64,000 nucleotides of DNA from positions 21,187,001 to 21,251,000 of the forward strand of contig NC_073641.1 in NCBI RefSeq assembly GCF_029407905.1. Direction: 5' to 3'. Below are positions 11,120 through 23,199 of this stretch, piece after piece. Origin of the DNA: Bubalus kerabau (Eukaryota; Chordata; Mammalia; Artiodactyla; Bovidae). The notes beneath the pieces are model-generated. The model was not told the DNA's origin and ran no database searches. It was given only the letters and a program-made list of their open reading frames with translations. Within the stretch, counting starts at the first letter, position 1; each line of letters opens with the position of its first letter. A program made the translations under genes and the position numbers.

Positions 11120-11995
11120 AACGGTTACTCCAGTGAGGTTTATTAAACTTTCAGTTGGATACAGTGTATATTGCAGGATCCTGAGAGCTATTTGATGCTC
11201 TGACTTTCCTGTCTCAGTCTATCATGTTTACTCTGGAGTCAGTTCCATAGAGCTCTATCCTTAATTGAAGAGACAGGAAATCATGACTTTAAAACTCTCA
11301 GTGTTAAGCCTAAATGACACATTAGTTTAGAGACCTAGGAGTAATTATGGAAGTATCTTCTCAAATTGTAATGTTTTCCCCTGCCTTAGTGCTAGCAATC
11401 AAAACCACTGAATTAATCTGAGCAGGGTTAGGACTTTGGATCTAAGGAAAATCACTTAAATTTGAGGCATTACGTGTGCAGTACAAGATGTTCCAGCTTC
11501 CAGTGCTCTCAATTCTGTTTGAAAGAAATTGTGCAGGGGACCAGAGATCCATCTCCAGACCTCTGAGCCCCATAACGTCTGGGCAGGCCTCCGGAAGTCT
11601 GATGCTGATTCCAGAAGGAGGGAATTCTCCTAGTTTGCTTAAGGGTTAGCTACTCTCTGGGGATAAGGGATGTGGAGTGGAGATCAGGATGTGGACATTT
11701 CCATTATGCCCTGAAATTGCACAAAACCCACTACAAGAGGTGTTCACTAAATGTTTCCCAATTTTGTTGGCTAATCTCTAGCTGAAATGCTTTTTCATGT
11801 ATATTTGAAATTTCTCCATGTCTTTTAAAGTACAGCAAAGAGGCAACTCGTTTGCTGCTTTTCCAAATTCCCCCAGTTGAAGTAAATCACTATTTCCTCC
11901 CCTTCTATATTCCTAGAGCATAAAGTAAAAGTACTTATCAGAATCTTTGGTTAATGATAATGATGGAAGGTCAGAATTGTTCTTTTAAGTTCAAA
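11120..11995. other. Unassigned sequence
   Basis: No repeat family or gene recognised. Confidence 0.3.
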
Positions 11996-11999
11996 CTTG

Positions 12000-12090
12000 A
12001 AAGTCAAATTTCCACTTACTGGCTGTTAGACCCTGGGCAGGTTATTTAACCACACTCTGTATTGGTGTTTTCACTTTTATTTTTCATAAA
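12000..12090 (+). mobile_element. MIR core fragment
   Basis: 'ccacttactggctgttagac' followed by 'cctgggcaggttatttaacc' is the MIR core ('ccacttactagctgtgtgac', 'cttgggcaagttacttaacc'). Only this part is recognisable. Confidence 0.6.
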
Positions 12091-12940
12091 CTACTGAAAC
12101 ATTAGGCAGAAAGCTTTTTGATAGCAGTGACCATATTTATATGATCATGAAAGTCATAATGGTTCTGTTTTTAATATCTGATTTACCTGAATGTGAATGG
12201 TTTCTAAGAGTAAAGTAGCTTTTAATGGTATAATTTAGAATGTGTGGCAAGATCAGAAATGTACATAAACCAAATTACTCAACACACCTTTGTAACTCTT
12301 AATTACTTTTTATATATAACAAAATAAGGCTAAATCAACTTTTTAAAAAACTTGGAAATGATCATAACCATAATTTAAACTTACCACTTGTCATATATAA
12401 AGCTTTCCTTGCACAGACATGTGAGGTGGCAAAATAGGAAAAGTAAGTAAATATTTTATAAAATTCTCTCTTATTGAAAGTATTACAGAAATTAAAATTC
12501 ATATTTCCCTAAGGATGTTTTATTTGTGAATGGAAGAATAAATAGGGAACATTTCACTGCAATGAACTTTTTTTTTTCTCCTCTGAAAACTTAAAAAAAG
12601 AGGGAACAAGAATCTGAAATATTAGAAAACTGTCACATTTGTTATGGCAAATACTGTGATCCTGAATAAAGCTTTTCTCTTTTGTTTCTCCTGTTTGGAA
12701 CCAAAAACTGCCAGTACTTTAACATATAAATACAAATTCATTTAGCCATAATTTTGCACAGTGTTGTTCAAAACAATCATTTCTTTCAATGACTCCAAGT
12801 AAAATTCCTGGTTCTCCTTATGAGTATAGCATCACTCGCACCCTCTCCTTAAGGCACATCCACCCCACCTGCTCTTCCACACCTTTCTCAACAGAGGTAA
12901 CATTGGAAGAGTTCAGACTTCAACATAAGATTGATTCCAT
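12091..12940. other. Unassigned AT-rich sequence
   Basis: AT-rich, non-coding. No repeat family or gene recognised. Confidence 0.3.
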
Positions 12941-12944
12941 ATTA

Positions 12945-13400
12945 GTTTTCCAAGGCTGCCATAGCAAATTATCACAACACAGATAGTTTTAAACAACAGA
13001 AATTTATTCTCTGACAGTTCTGGAGACCAGAAGTCTGAAATCAAGGTGTCAGCAAGATTCATTTCTCCTGGATGCTTTAGGGAAGTTTCCATTTATTGCC
13101 TCTTTCCTAGCTTCTGGTGGCTCCAGGTGTTCCTTGGCTTGTGGAAACATAACCAACATCTCTGTAGTCTTATGGGCTTCTTCTCTGAGTATTTCTCCTC
13201 TTCTCTTCTCTTCTAAGAACACATCATCGGATTTAGGGACCACCCTAATCCAGGATTATATCTCAAGGTCTTTAATTGCAACTGCAAAGATGCTTTTTCC
13301 AAATAAGCTCACATTCATAGGTTCCAGTTGGATGTATCTTTCATGGACTCACTACAGGTTTGTTGGGATTAAGGCTATGTTCTTGTCAAAGATGTACCAA
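12945..13400 (-). mobile_element. Ancient mammalian repeat, reverse copy
   Basis: Shows 'ccaaggctgccatagcaaat', 'acaacagaaatttattctct', 'ggagaccagaagtctgaaat', 'gcttctggtggctccagg', 'ggaccaccctaatccagg' and 'ccaaataagctcacattcat', in the order of a very common old eutherian repeat. It is the reverse of the family seen at 6440-6850. A 95-codon frame inside (13134-13421) is fortuitous. Confidence 0.55.
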
Positions 13401-13419
13401 CCACAAAGACTATTTGCAT

Positions 13420-14389
13420 GAAGTCAACATTTCTTCTGCCTTATTTGCCTGAGTTGTTCAAGCTTACATTATACTTCCAAAGGGATATTTAATAGCTAGA
13501 GGTTCCTATTCACTGACCTTGAAGAGAGGCACTTTCCTAGAGAAGGGGTATACAGTCCTTTCCTGGCCTTTTCTATAAGATAGGCTTAGCTGTGTAATAA
13601 CTTGCCTAGAGCCAGTTCCACTGATTGTCCATCAGGATGGCATGTTACAGAAATTGTCTCTGAATATGATAGGAATAAGTATGTGTATGAAGCATTTCAT
13701 AGACAAATGCAGTTGCACGTTTTCAACCAAGTGCCCATGTGCTTGCCTAAATATTTTCACATTTTAGACCCTTATTATATTGGGGAAAATAATATTAATG
13801 AGGATATAACATCTAATTTTTAAGATTCTGTGGGGCAGGGGCCAATTTTGAAGAAAATATTATAGGTACAATGTCCTTAAACTGTTAACAAGATTTTTAT
13901 CGGAGGCTGTTTTTTTTTTTTTTTTTAAGTTAATCAAAATGGAATGGGTATGAAGATGGTGTGTCTGAGATACAAAAGAATTGACCTATAATTTTTTCTA
14001 ACGGTAGGACTAAATGGGCATAGATGGGGCTCCTTTTCTCTAGATAGGAAAGGGTATACATGAGATTCCTCAAGGATTGCTAAGACCAATATTATAATTT
14101 TTCTGAGGACTGGGGAGATGCAGTAAAAATGTCTAAACTTTTTCAAGATTTTCCTTTTTTTTAGCCTGCATTAAGCTAAACTGATATGAGTTTTTAAAGG
14201 AGATAGTAAGAGTTTTTAAAGGAGATTAATTTTCACATGAATGCATGTGAAATTAGTGCATTTCCAGATTGTAAACATAAATACACACACACATATAGAG
14301 AGAGAGTCTATCTTTTCATGATCCAGAAAATAGTCTTTATTTGAACTCTTTATACCTGGAAATGTTAATGTACACTAAATTTTTTTACT
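13420..14389. other. Unassigned AT-rich sequence with small local duplications
   Basis: Non-coding. It contains a T16 run ending at 13926 and a 17-bp direct repeat, gagtttttaaaggagat, at 14188-14204 and 14210-14226. A small palindrome (ttcacatg/catgtgaa) follows at about 14233-14252. Confidence 0.4.
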
Positions 14390-15900
14390 TTCAGTTTAGT
14401 TCAGTCACTCAGTCGTGTCCAACTTTTTGCGACCCTATGGACTGCAGCATGACAGGCTTCCCTGTCCATCACCAACTCCCGGAGCTTACTCAAACTCATG
14501 TCCATTGAGTCGGTGATGCCATCCAACCATCTCATCCTCTGTTGTCCCCTTCTCCTCCCACCATCAATTTTTCCCAGCATCAGGGTCTTTTCCAATGAGT
14601 TAGTTCTTCACATCAGGTGGCCAAAGTATTGGAGCTTCAGCTTCAGCATCAGTCCTTCCAATGAATATTCAGGACTGATTTCCTTTAAGATGGACTGATT
14701 GGATCTCCTTGCAGTCCAAGGGACTCTCGAGATTCTTCTCCAACTCCACAGTTCAAAAGCATCAATTCTTTGGCACTCAGCTTTCTTATAGTCCAACTCT
14801 CACATCCATACATGACTACTGGAAAAACCATAACTTTGACTAGACAGATCTTTGTTGGCAAAGTAATGTTTCTCTTTTTTTATATGCTGTCTAGGTTGAT
14901 CATAGCTTTTCTTTCAAGGAGCAAGCATCTTTTAATTTCATGGCTGCAGTCACCATCTGCAGTGATTTTGGAGCCCAAAAAAATAAAGTCTCTCACTGTT
15001 TCCATTGTTTCCCCATCCATTTGACATGAAGTAATTGGACTGGATTCCATGATCTTAGTTTTCTGAATGTTGAGTTTTAAGGCAACTCTTTCACTCTCCT
15101 GTTTCACTTTCATCAAGAGGCTCTTTAGTCCCTCTCTACTTTCTGCCATTAGGGTGGTCTCATCTGCATATCTGAGGTTGATATTTCTCCCAGCTATCTT
15201 GATTCCAGCTTGTGCTTCATCCAGGCTGGCATTTTGCATGATGTACTCTGCATATAAGTTAAATAAGTAGGGTGACAATATACAATCTTGACATACTCCT
15301 TTCCCGATTTTGAACCAGTCTGTTTTTCCATGTCCAGTTCTAACCGTTGCTTCTTGACCTGTATACAGATTTCTCAGGAGGCATGTCAGGTGGTCTGGTA
15401 TTCCCATCTCTTTAAGAATTTTCCACAGTTTATTGTGATCCACACAGTCAAAGACTTTGGCATAGTCAAAAAAGCAAAAGTAGATGTTTTTCTGGAACTC
15501 TCTTGCTTTTTCAGTGATCCAGTGGAAGTTGCAAATTTGATCTCTAGTTCCTCTGCCTTTTCCAAACCCAGCTTGAACATCTGGAAGTTCACAGTTCACA
15601 TACTGTTGAAGCCTGGCTTGGAGAATTTTGAGCATTACTTTGCTAGCGTGTGAGATGAGTGCAATTGTGCAGTAGTTTCAACATTCTTTAGTATTGCCTT
15701 TCTTTGGAATTGGAATGAAAATGGACCTTTTCCAGTCCTGTGGCCACTGCTGAGTTTTCCAAATGTGCTGCCATTTTGAGTGCAACACTTTAACAGCAGC
15801 ATCTTTTAGGATTTGAAATAGCTCAACTGGAATTCCATCACCTCCACTAACTTTGTTCATAGTGATGTTTCCTAAGGCCCACTTGATATTTTTACTTTTT
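14390..15900 (-). mobile_element. BovB (RTE) LINE, reverse-transcriptase region, inactive
   Basis: The minus strand encodes the C-terminal reverse-transcriptase part of BovB and ends in the BovB 3' end (reverse of 'agtttagttcagtcactcag' near 14395). The open frame at 15635-14880 carries fingers/palm motifs such as FDYAKVFDCVDHNKL and SPYLFNLYAEYIM. The catalytic motif reads YADE where BovB normally has YADD. The adjacent frame 15941-15678 carries ASGGDGIPVELF-like and WPQDWKRSIFIPIPKKGN motifs and joins in the same frame after one TGA stop. A TAA ends the main frame at 14880, and a frameshift lies further on. The endonuclease region is missing (5' truncation). It is the longest BovB piece here, about 1.5 kb of a roughly 3 kb element, and cannot be active. 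Confidence 0.93.
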
Positions 15901-15959
15901 TTCTGCTTCAACTTGGAGATGGTGGTTGTAAAAATTAGCAAGGATATTTGATTTAATGA

Positions 15960-16125
15960 AAAAGTGAAAGTTGCTCAGTTGTGTCTGACTCTTTGTGATT
16001 CCATGGACTATACAGTCCATGGAATTCTCCAGGCCAGAATACTGGAGTGGGAAGCCTTTCCCTTCTCCAGGGGATCTTCCCAACCCTGGGATCAAACCCA
16101 GGTTTCCCGCATTGTAGGTGGTTCA
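15960..16125 (-). mobile_element. Bov-tA SINE (tA3-like), head truncated
   Basis: Reverse-strand copy with the subtype mark 'ggactatacagtccatggaa' and 'gcctttcccttctccagggg'. It ends at 'cattgtaggtggttca' without the usual tRNA-head complement. It abuts the 5' side of the BovB copy. Confidence 0.87.
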
Positions 16126-16386
16126 ATGAAAGATGTAGCATTTCAATGTCCAGACCTTCGGGGTGTCAAATTAAAAGAGAGATACAGGTAGTTCCAGGAG
16201 TAGAGTGGGAGATTTGTGGTCTGGTATCAATTTTATATTTGTTTTATTTCCTCCTTTTGCAGGACAAAATAAGGTCCCCAGGAGGTAGGAAAGGTAATTA
16301 ACAAACTTCTTTCATTATTCCCATTCTTTATCCCTCCCTACTATTTAAAAACTGAAAAGTTGTGAAATTCCATCTTCATCAGATTG

Positions 16387-16607
16387 TGCTTGCATTCTAA
16401 GTCACTTCAGTCCTGTCTGACCCTTTCCAACCCCATGAACTGCAGCCCACCAGACTCCACTGTCCATGGGATTCTCCCAGCGAAAATACTGGAATGGGTT
16501 GCCGTGCCCTTCTCTAGGAATCTTCCCGACCCAGAGATCAAACTTGCATCTCTTATGTCTCCTTCATTGGCAAGCTGGTCTTTACCACTAGCACCACCTG
16601 GGAGATC
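16387..16607 (-). mobile_element. Bov-tA SINE
   Basis: Reverse-strand copy from 'cattctaagtcacttcagtc' to 'taccactagcaccacctggg'. Nearly full length with small indels. Confidence 0.88.
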
Positions 16608-16609
16608 CT

Positions 16610-17518
16610 TCCATCAGATCCTGTATATCCAAATAACTGTCCTTGAAGGAGAATTTCATGTTAGTCTTTTCACTTTTAATATCTAGTCTTGGTGCTTATT
16701 TGCTAAGTCCCCTGGGTAGACTTCTGGGTCCACATCAGCTCAGGAAACCTGGCGCTGAGCCCTCCAAATGTTTACTTTGGTCAAACTCCATATTCACGCA
16801 GTCATATTCACTTACACGCTGCTCACATCATACAGCTCTATAGCTTTGTCACCTGATTCAAATCCACTGAGCATTATTCAGCCTGAAAATTTACTTTTAT
16901 ACCAAGCACATAAACAAAATGAAATACAGTTTAAGAAATCAGCTCATAACATTTACAATTAAATTCATTAATCAAGGCAGTTTATGGAAATGCCATGTGG
17001 AAACTGTAAACTTCATAAATATTCCAGTACTGAACAACTAGACGATCACATTTCTTAGTAATAGATGCTCTGTCTTGGTGGCTTTATTTCAGTGTTAAAG
17101 ATGTGGAACATTCCCATCCACCAGCTTGCATTCTTATTTTGAAACATTTTAAACCATGCATATCATCATGAAAAAAAAAACAACCCTTTGTTTTGGTGAC
17201 ATTCCTATCCCCATATGTTCTCCATTTATCTTCCTCTCTAGATTTACACGCTTTGAGACTAATTAGCGCCTGCACCTGATTTTAGGAAACAGCCCTTGAG
17301 TCCAACCAAGTATCTGTGAAGGGAAGAAAACAATACCAAGTTCAAAGATTTCTAGGTAATAAATATGAACAATATACTTTCTTGATATTCTCACTCATAT
17401 GTGTCTTCTTAAAGTATGAGAATTTATGTGTACTTTCTTTTGGAATGTACAAATCGAACCACACTGCTAGCTTCATACTCTATACTACAATGTACTTTGG
17501 TTGCCAGTTTACATTCTA
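16610..17518. other. Unassigned sequence
   Basis: No gene or repeat family recognised. Contains an A-rich run at about 17170-17181. Confidence 0.35.
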
Positions 17519-17737
17519 CTGGGGCTTCCCAGGTGGTGCTTATGGTAAAGAACCTGCCTGCTGATGCAGGAGACACACGAGATGTGGGTTGCATCCCTGG
17601 GTTGGGAAGATCCCCTGGAGAAAGAAAGGGTGACCCACTCCAGTATTCTTGCCTAGAAAATTCCTTGGACAGAGGAGCCCAGCAGGCTATAGTCCATGGG
17701 GTTGCAGAGAGTTGGACACAACTGCACACACATCTTG
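17519..17737 (+). mobile_element. Bov-tA SINE with 10-bp TSD
   Basis: Full layout from the head (ggggcttcccaggtggtgct) through 'gggttgggaagatcccctgg' to 'gagttggacacaactgcaca'. A perfect direct repeat ttacattcta flanks it (17509-17518 and 17738-17747). Confidence 0.94.
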
Positions 17738-17839
17738 TTACATTCTATTACAAGAATTTCATTGGCCAAATGCAGTATGGTATTTACCACATTCGGATTG
17801 TAAATTGATGAATTAGTTTCACCGTCTAGGTTTGGGAAT

Positions 17840-20470
17840 GGAGAGAAGAGAAGCTCAAGGAGGTCCAGGTAGTCATGAGAAGTTTTGCATCTGAGGAAAC
17901 ATTTAAGCTAGATCTTGAAGGATGCTTAAGAGATCAAAAAGAGAAAGAAAATAGACAGAGAAAAGGTTGAGTAGGAGTGAAAGGAAAAAAACTTGTTATG
18001 AAGTAAGGGCAGAATATGGAAGGGAGGATAATTTTAGGCATGGAGAACTACAGCTCAAATGTTTTCACATGCAGAAGTGTCATACTAGCAAAATTCACTC
18101 CTTCCATTTCAAGTGTTAGCAACTATACGTAAACTGAACCCTCCTTCTTCCTGCTGCCATGCCTCAATTATGGCAGTTGCCTGTGTATTTTCTAATAGTT
18201 GAAAATCTGTTTTCCACCTGGACAATTGAAGGTGGAGTCCATGGTTTTTCACATTCCTCTCTGGAGCATGACCTGCCGCCTGTCCCTCCTCTACTGAAGG
18301 CCAGCCTGCCTGGTTTTGAATACTTCCAATGGCTTCTCACTTCACAAGACAGCCTTATCCACTGTTAAAGGACACTAATTGTTATGCAGTATTTCTTTAT
18401 GTCCCACTCTTCTGCCTCTTACTAATGTGGACAATAGGTTGCTAATGCTTCTCTGAGTAACAGTAGGTCTCTCAATTCCAACTGCTCATTAAGCCCCATG
18501 AATACATAAAGGAGAAACAATGATTTCTGTTCCTGATAATTTCCTTCTTCAATATGTCCATCCTTAATTTCTTCATCCTTTCCTTATTTTCTACTCCTTC
18601 TTTCCAGACTTCCTCTTTATTCATCCATCAAGTATTCATACAACAAACAAGCTTTTTAGAACCAGTAAACACCCAACACAAGTACATATAGTTTTTATTA
18701 TTCATGAAAATTTTGGTTTTGATATCTGGGCTCTCCATAGTTTTCCGATATTAAAGAATAAATTAGAAATAATCATGGTAGTCCAGATACAATCTGACCA
18801 ACACAGAGTACAGTGGATTGCCATTTCTCCACTGAGTGTTCTTTTCCTTGAATGCCATCCAAGATGGCTCAACTACACAGCTGCAGCATGTTGCAGCATA
18901 CTGCAGCTTATATAAGTTAGTGTCAAGATTTCTTTTTTCTCATAAAACCTGCTTAAAGCCAGATCTTTTTCCTATTATAACTTTTATTTTTCTTTTAACT
19001 AAATGTAGAACTTTACAAGTATACATGTTGAATTGCAATGCTTTGATTCCTTTTAAATTTCAAAATAGCTTTTAATCTAGAATATATTTTGTTTTCTTAC
19101 AAAATGGGTAAACCTGCTTTCCTAATCGCCACTCAGGTCACTGATAAAAATATAGAATTGAAATTCTGGACTTTATTTGAATTATGTTTCCAAGTTAATC
19201 CCAACTACGTAGCAATACTCTCTGAATACAGTGTGTTCAGCCAGCAACCAGCAATTCATTCACTCAACAGCATAGTCATCCCACATCACATTTCACAAGT
19301 TATCCATAAGGATATCATGGAAGACTGTCAGGATCATGCTGAAATCAATAACTCTTAAAGCTTCCTTGGAGCTAAAACTATATCAAAAAAGAAATTGAGG
19401 TTAGTTGACCATGACTTATTCTGAGTGTTATCTCTAGTGCTCTGCTTTTTGAAATACTGTCAGTGAGATAGTTAATAATCTGTTTTTTCCCCTAAGAATA
19501 ATATCATATATTTAAGAGTGTAGTTGCCATAGCTACCCAGTTTCTTTTTGTTGAAATTCACAAATTCATAACTTCAACTTTAATAAGACTAAATACTGTT
19601 CTTAATATTATATGACTACATAGTCATTACTATCTTTTTCCTTGAAACGTCATGTGTTTGAAAAAAAAATTCATCCTGTACCCAAATTATTTTGAACATG
19701 GGACAATATTTTGAGGTGTTTTTTTTAAACATGAGATGATGTATGTAATTTATAAAGAAGATAAGATGTTTGGACTGTGGCTTTGTGAAAGTTTTCTGTA
19801 AGAGAAAGCATGTTAAATGTTTGAAGTTGTTATCCTTAGTACAAAAAAGTCACTAAAAATTAAAAAATAATATCAACTTAAACTTTGCTATTGATGTTAT
19901 TAATCATTTCTCAATAGAGTATATTTCAGTGATTTCCCATCAAAACAGTCAAAAACAGATGCTACTGAGAGCTCACAGTAATGTACATTCTATGTATTTT
20001 TTATAATTGGAAAAAAAGTGCTCACAAATTTAGAAACTGCAATTTTGTGGAGCTTAGTATAATGTAATGTCCTTGAGTGCTTGAATTTTTATTAATATTG
20101 ATACCTTGTCCGTGAAATAGAATATCCCTTTTTTGAAAGATAAAAGTAAGCTGTTATTAAAATCTCAGTTTTGATATTTCTGTCAAACGTCTGGCAAAAT
20201 GCTTTAAGGAGGATTATTCAAAAGTCTGGCTAGACAAAATTTAAATGCTCTTTATATTTTCTATGTGATTTCTGCAGGTTCTCATATTTTCTCCAGTCTC
20301 CTTTAGGAAATCAGTCTTGTCCATTGCCATCATATTTTCCTCTTAAGTCTTGTTTTAGCTCATTTTTGTTTTTCTTGTTTTGAGATTTTCAGTATATCTT
20401 CAATACCATTCTCTAAAGATCAACGTTAAAATCCCTTCTTAGGGTATCAAAGAATGTTACTAGTCATATT
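17840..20470. other. Unassigned, mostly AT-rich sequence
   Basis: No gene recognised. The part at 17860-18050 ('taagctagatcttgaaggat' and a following purine-rich block) resembles an old interspersed repeat also suggested at 22380-22640, but weakly. The rest shows no family I can name. Confidence 0.3.
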
Positions 20471-20474
20471 AAAC

Positions 20475-20552
20475 CTTCTTGGTATTATATACCTATTACC
20501 ACATTTTTGGTGTGAACATTAAATGTGGTAATAGGTATATAATACCAAGAAG
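20475..20552. repeat. Perfect 32-bp inverted repeat with 14-nt spacer
   Basis: The left arm at 20475-20506 (starting cttcttggtattatat) is the exact reverse complement of the right arm at 20521-20552 (ending ataataccaagaag). The spacer is ttggtgtgaacatt. No mismatch was found over the 32 pairs. Each transcribed strand would form a long hairpin. The sequence following the right arm resembles the end of a MIR/L2-type repeat, but the hairpin itself belongs to no family I recognise. Confidence 0.95.
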
Positions 20553-20689
20553 AGTGTGTGGTACATAAAAAGTCTTCACTAAACATTAGCAACTATTAAT
20601 AGACTATCTCAAGCATAGTCACCTCTGAAGTCAAACTGGGTAGCATATCAAATGTAACAATTGAAACATTACCATTATCATGGTTACTA

Positions 20690-20860
20690 AATACGTGAAG
20701 GTTTAATATCCCTTTATAGGTGAATAAACTGAAGCCTAGAGAAGTTAAATAACTCAATGAATGTCATACAGCTAGTAAGTGGCCGAGTCAGGATTCAAAC
20801 CTGGGTAATCTGACTCCAGATTCTATGCCCTTAATCACTATTCCATAATGAAGTCAAGAT
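20690..20860 (-). mobile_element. MIR SINE (reverse)
   Basis: The plus strand reads the complement of MIR: 'aactgaagcctagagaagtt', 'catacagctagtaagtggc', 'gattcaaacctgggtaatct', 'gactccagattctatgccct', 'taatcactattcc'. Clear and nearly complete in its tRNA-related half. Confidence 0.8.
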
Positions 20861-21242
20861 GTTGCATATTACTAATTCAAAGCCAAGAAGACAAAAGCCA
20901 CTTTCAAGTTAAGCTTAAAAAAAAGACAGTATTCCAATGTATATATATTAACTGCAAGCATCAAATACCTCAACACAGTCCATTTACATTGGAGGAGAAT
21001 TTTACATCCAGCAACTTAGCATTTCCCTAGGATGATCAAGTGGTCTATAGGAACAAAATAGTGATTGTGATACACTTTCCTTTGTGTATATTGTGATATT
21101 CTTTCCTTTGAAGTAAGGGCTTGAGAAATGGCAGAAATAAGAATTTCAAATGAATAATTAATTAGCTTATCCATTTTGGTGTTAGTTATTATCTAGCACC
21201 ATATAGGGTTATACAGGTTTTGAATTAGGCTAGGATATTGAA
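20861..21242. other. Unassigned sequence
   Basis: No family or gene recognised. The last 11 bases are the left target-site duplication of the following SINE. Confidence 0.35.
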
Positions 21243-21527
21243 CGGAGAAGGCAATGGCACTCCACTCCAGTACTCTTGCCTGGAAAATCCCATGGATGGA
21301 GGAGCCTGGTGGTCTGCAGTCCATGGGGTCGCTAAGAGTCAGACACGACTGAGAAACTTCACTTTCACTTTTCACTTTCATGCATTGGAGAAGGAAATGG
21401 CAACCCACTCCAGTGTTCTTGCCTGGAGAATCCCAGGGTCGGGGGAGCCTGGTGGGCTGCCGTCTATGGGGTCGCACAGAGTCAGACACGACTGAAGTGA
21501 CTTAGCAGCAGCAGCAGCAGCAGCAGC
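21243..21527 (+). mobile_element. Bov-A2-type dimeric SINE with 11-bp TSD
   Basis: Two related BovB-derived units lie in tandem: 'ggagaaggcaatggcactcc...' (from 21243) and 'ggagaaggaaatggcaaccc...' (from about 21387). They are joined by a 'cactttcacttttcactttc' linker. The element ends in the (AGC)n tail at 21503-21527. The direct repeat aggatattgaa (21232-21242 and 21528-21538) is an exact target-site duplication, so this is a well-preserved insertion. Confidence 0.95.
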
Positions 21528-21528
21528 A
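21503..21528 (+). repeat. (AGC)n microsatellite tail of Bov-A2
   Basis: About eight AGC units form the 3' tail of the Bov-A2. Tails of this kind are a frequent source of trinucleotide microsatellites in ruminants; length variation is likely. Confidence 0.9.
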
Positions 21529-21746
21529 GGATATTGAAGCCGATGACAAGGTAGAAGAGAACCAAGAAACAAGTGATATTCAAGAGACTTAGCCATGACT
21601 CAACATAGGTTGTTTTCATTAGCACAATATTAAGGTTTTGTCTGAATTTTACCTATGGATTCAGTGCATATGTTTAACATTTAAACAATAAAATTCATTT
21701 TATATAATCTTAGAGAAAGTTAATTAAAATCGACCATGTGCATTAA

Positions 21747-21791
21747 AGATATATATATATAGATAGATAGATATAGATATAGATATAGATA
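21747..21791 (+). repeat. (AT)n / (GATA)n compound microsatellite
   Basis: 'gatatatatatata' runs into 'gatagatagata' and then 'tagatatagatatagata'. It lies just upstream of the BovB piece at 21818. Confidence 0.85.
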
Positions 21792-21817
21792 ATATGCTTT
21801 GCTGAATAAAGGGGAGA

Positions 21818-22247
21818 TATGTATGGATGTGAGAGTTGGACTGTGAAGAAAGCTGAGCACCGAAGAATTGATGCTTTTGAACTGTGGTGTTGGAGAAGAC
21901 TCTTGAGAGTCCCTTGGATTGCAAGGAGATCCAAGCAGTCCATTCTGAAGATCAGCCCTGGGATTTCTTTGGAAGGAATGATGCTAAAGCTGAAACTCCA
22001 GTACTTTGGCCACCTGATGCGAAGAGCTGACTCATTGGGAAAGACTCTAATGCTGGGAGGAGTTGGGGAAGGAGGAGAAGGGGATGACAGAGGATGAGAT
22101 GGCTGGATGGCATCACTGACTCGATGGACGTGAGTTTGAGTGATCTCCAGGATTTGGTGATGGCAGGGAGGCCTGGGGTGCTGCGATTCATGGGGTTGCA
22201 AAGAGTCGGACACGACTGAGTGACTGAACTAAACTGAACTGAACTGA
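21818..22247 (+). mobile_element. BovB LINE 3' end
   Basis: A 5'-truncated BovB with the coding strand on plus. The translation shows the C-terminal signature MYGCESWTVKKAEHRRIDAF and WCWRRLLRVPW before frame breaks. It ends in the typical 'cggacacgactgagtgactg' segment and a degenerate (AACTG)n tail. It is the only plus-strand BovB in the window. Confidence 0.93.
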
Positions 22248-22379
22248 TTATCAGAAATCACTTACTCTATCACTAAAGAGATCACATTTACAAATTTGTC
22301 TTTGCCAGATTACCAACTGGATATTTGTGAGGTTAAAATATGTGTGCATTTATGTATAAAACCATTTTGAAAAATAAAA

Positions 22380-22640
22380 GTTCTTAAATATTCATTAAAT
22401 GTCTACTATGTGCCAAGCTCTGAGCTGAAAATGGAAGAAAAATAGACAAGGTCTCTTCCTCAAGAAGGAAGAAATAGAGCAGGAAATGCATGATTACCAG
22501 GTGCAGTGATTTGTATGGAGAATTCTTCAAGTACAGATGAAAAGTACCTAAATCAGACCTGATAGAAGGATTCCAGATATGGCTTTCAAAGGATGTACAT
22601 CTGATCTGGATTTAATATGAGTAATAGCAAGATGAGGAAA
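22380..22640 (+). mobile_element. Ancient repeat, family unresolved
   Basis: 'tactatgtgccaagctctga', 'gacaaggtctcttcctcaag' and 'gatggctttcaaagg'-like blocks follow a widely seen old mammalian repeat ('tgtgccaggcactgtgctag ... gacaaggtccctgccctca'). Possibly L2/CR1-like. Weak assignment. Confidence 0.35.
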
Positions 22641-22644
22641 GACA

Positions 22645-23195
22645 TTTATAATATTATTAACACAAAGCTATATAGTTAATCCAATTTGTTCATCAGGATT
22701 TGGCACATTTGATGAAAGAATAAACTTTGTAGAAAGTCCATGCAGATTCTATGGTGTGGATTTAATTGGTCCCTAGGAAAGACTTAGGTTAGAGGAGGGA
22801 AGGTGAGAATTGAGTAATATAGCCCTGCTCCAGGCTCAAGCATATTGCTATAGCCTTACTCTAAACATACATCCTAAAGCCAAGCTGAAACCCTTAGACT
22901 GGCATTGGCAATTGACTGTTCTATGGATGTAAACTTAGCGTATTGTTGATGTTATCAACCTGCTTAGGAAGTAGTTTGTGGAATCTATCCAGCTGTAAAT
23001 TATTAGAAAGCAAAACTTTTTAATTTGAATTCAACCAGTTTTCAACAAAGATGTTGTTGTTACTAAATTCAGCTGTTTTCTCCCCAAAAGATAGTTTGCT
23101 TGTGTATATGTGATGTGATGCATACATGTATGATGTATGTGATTTTGAGTCTGTGATATTTGTGTCAGAACAATTTCACTTCCTCAAATGTTTCA
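22645..23195. other. Unassigned sequence
   Basis: No gene or named repeat recognised. A short ATG/TGATG-rich patch lies at 23108-23143. Confidence 0.3.
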
Positions 23196-23199
23196 TATA

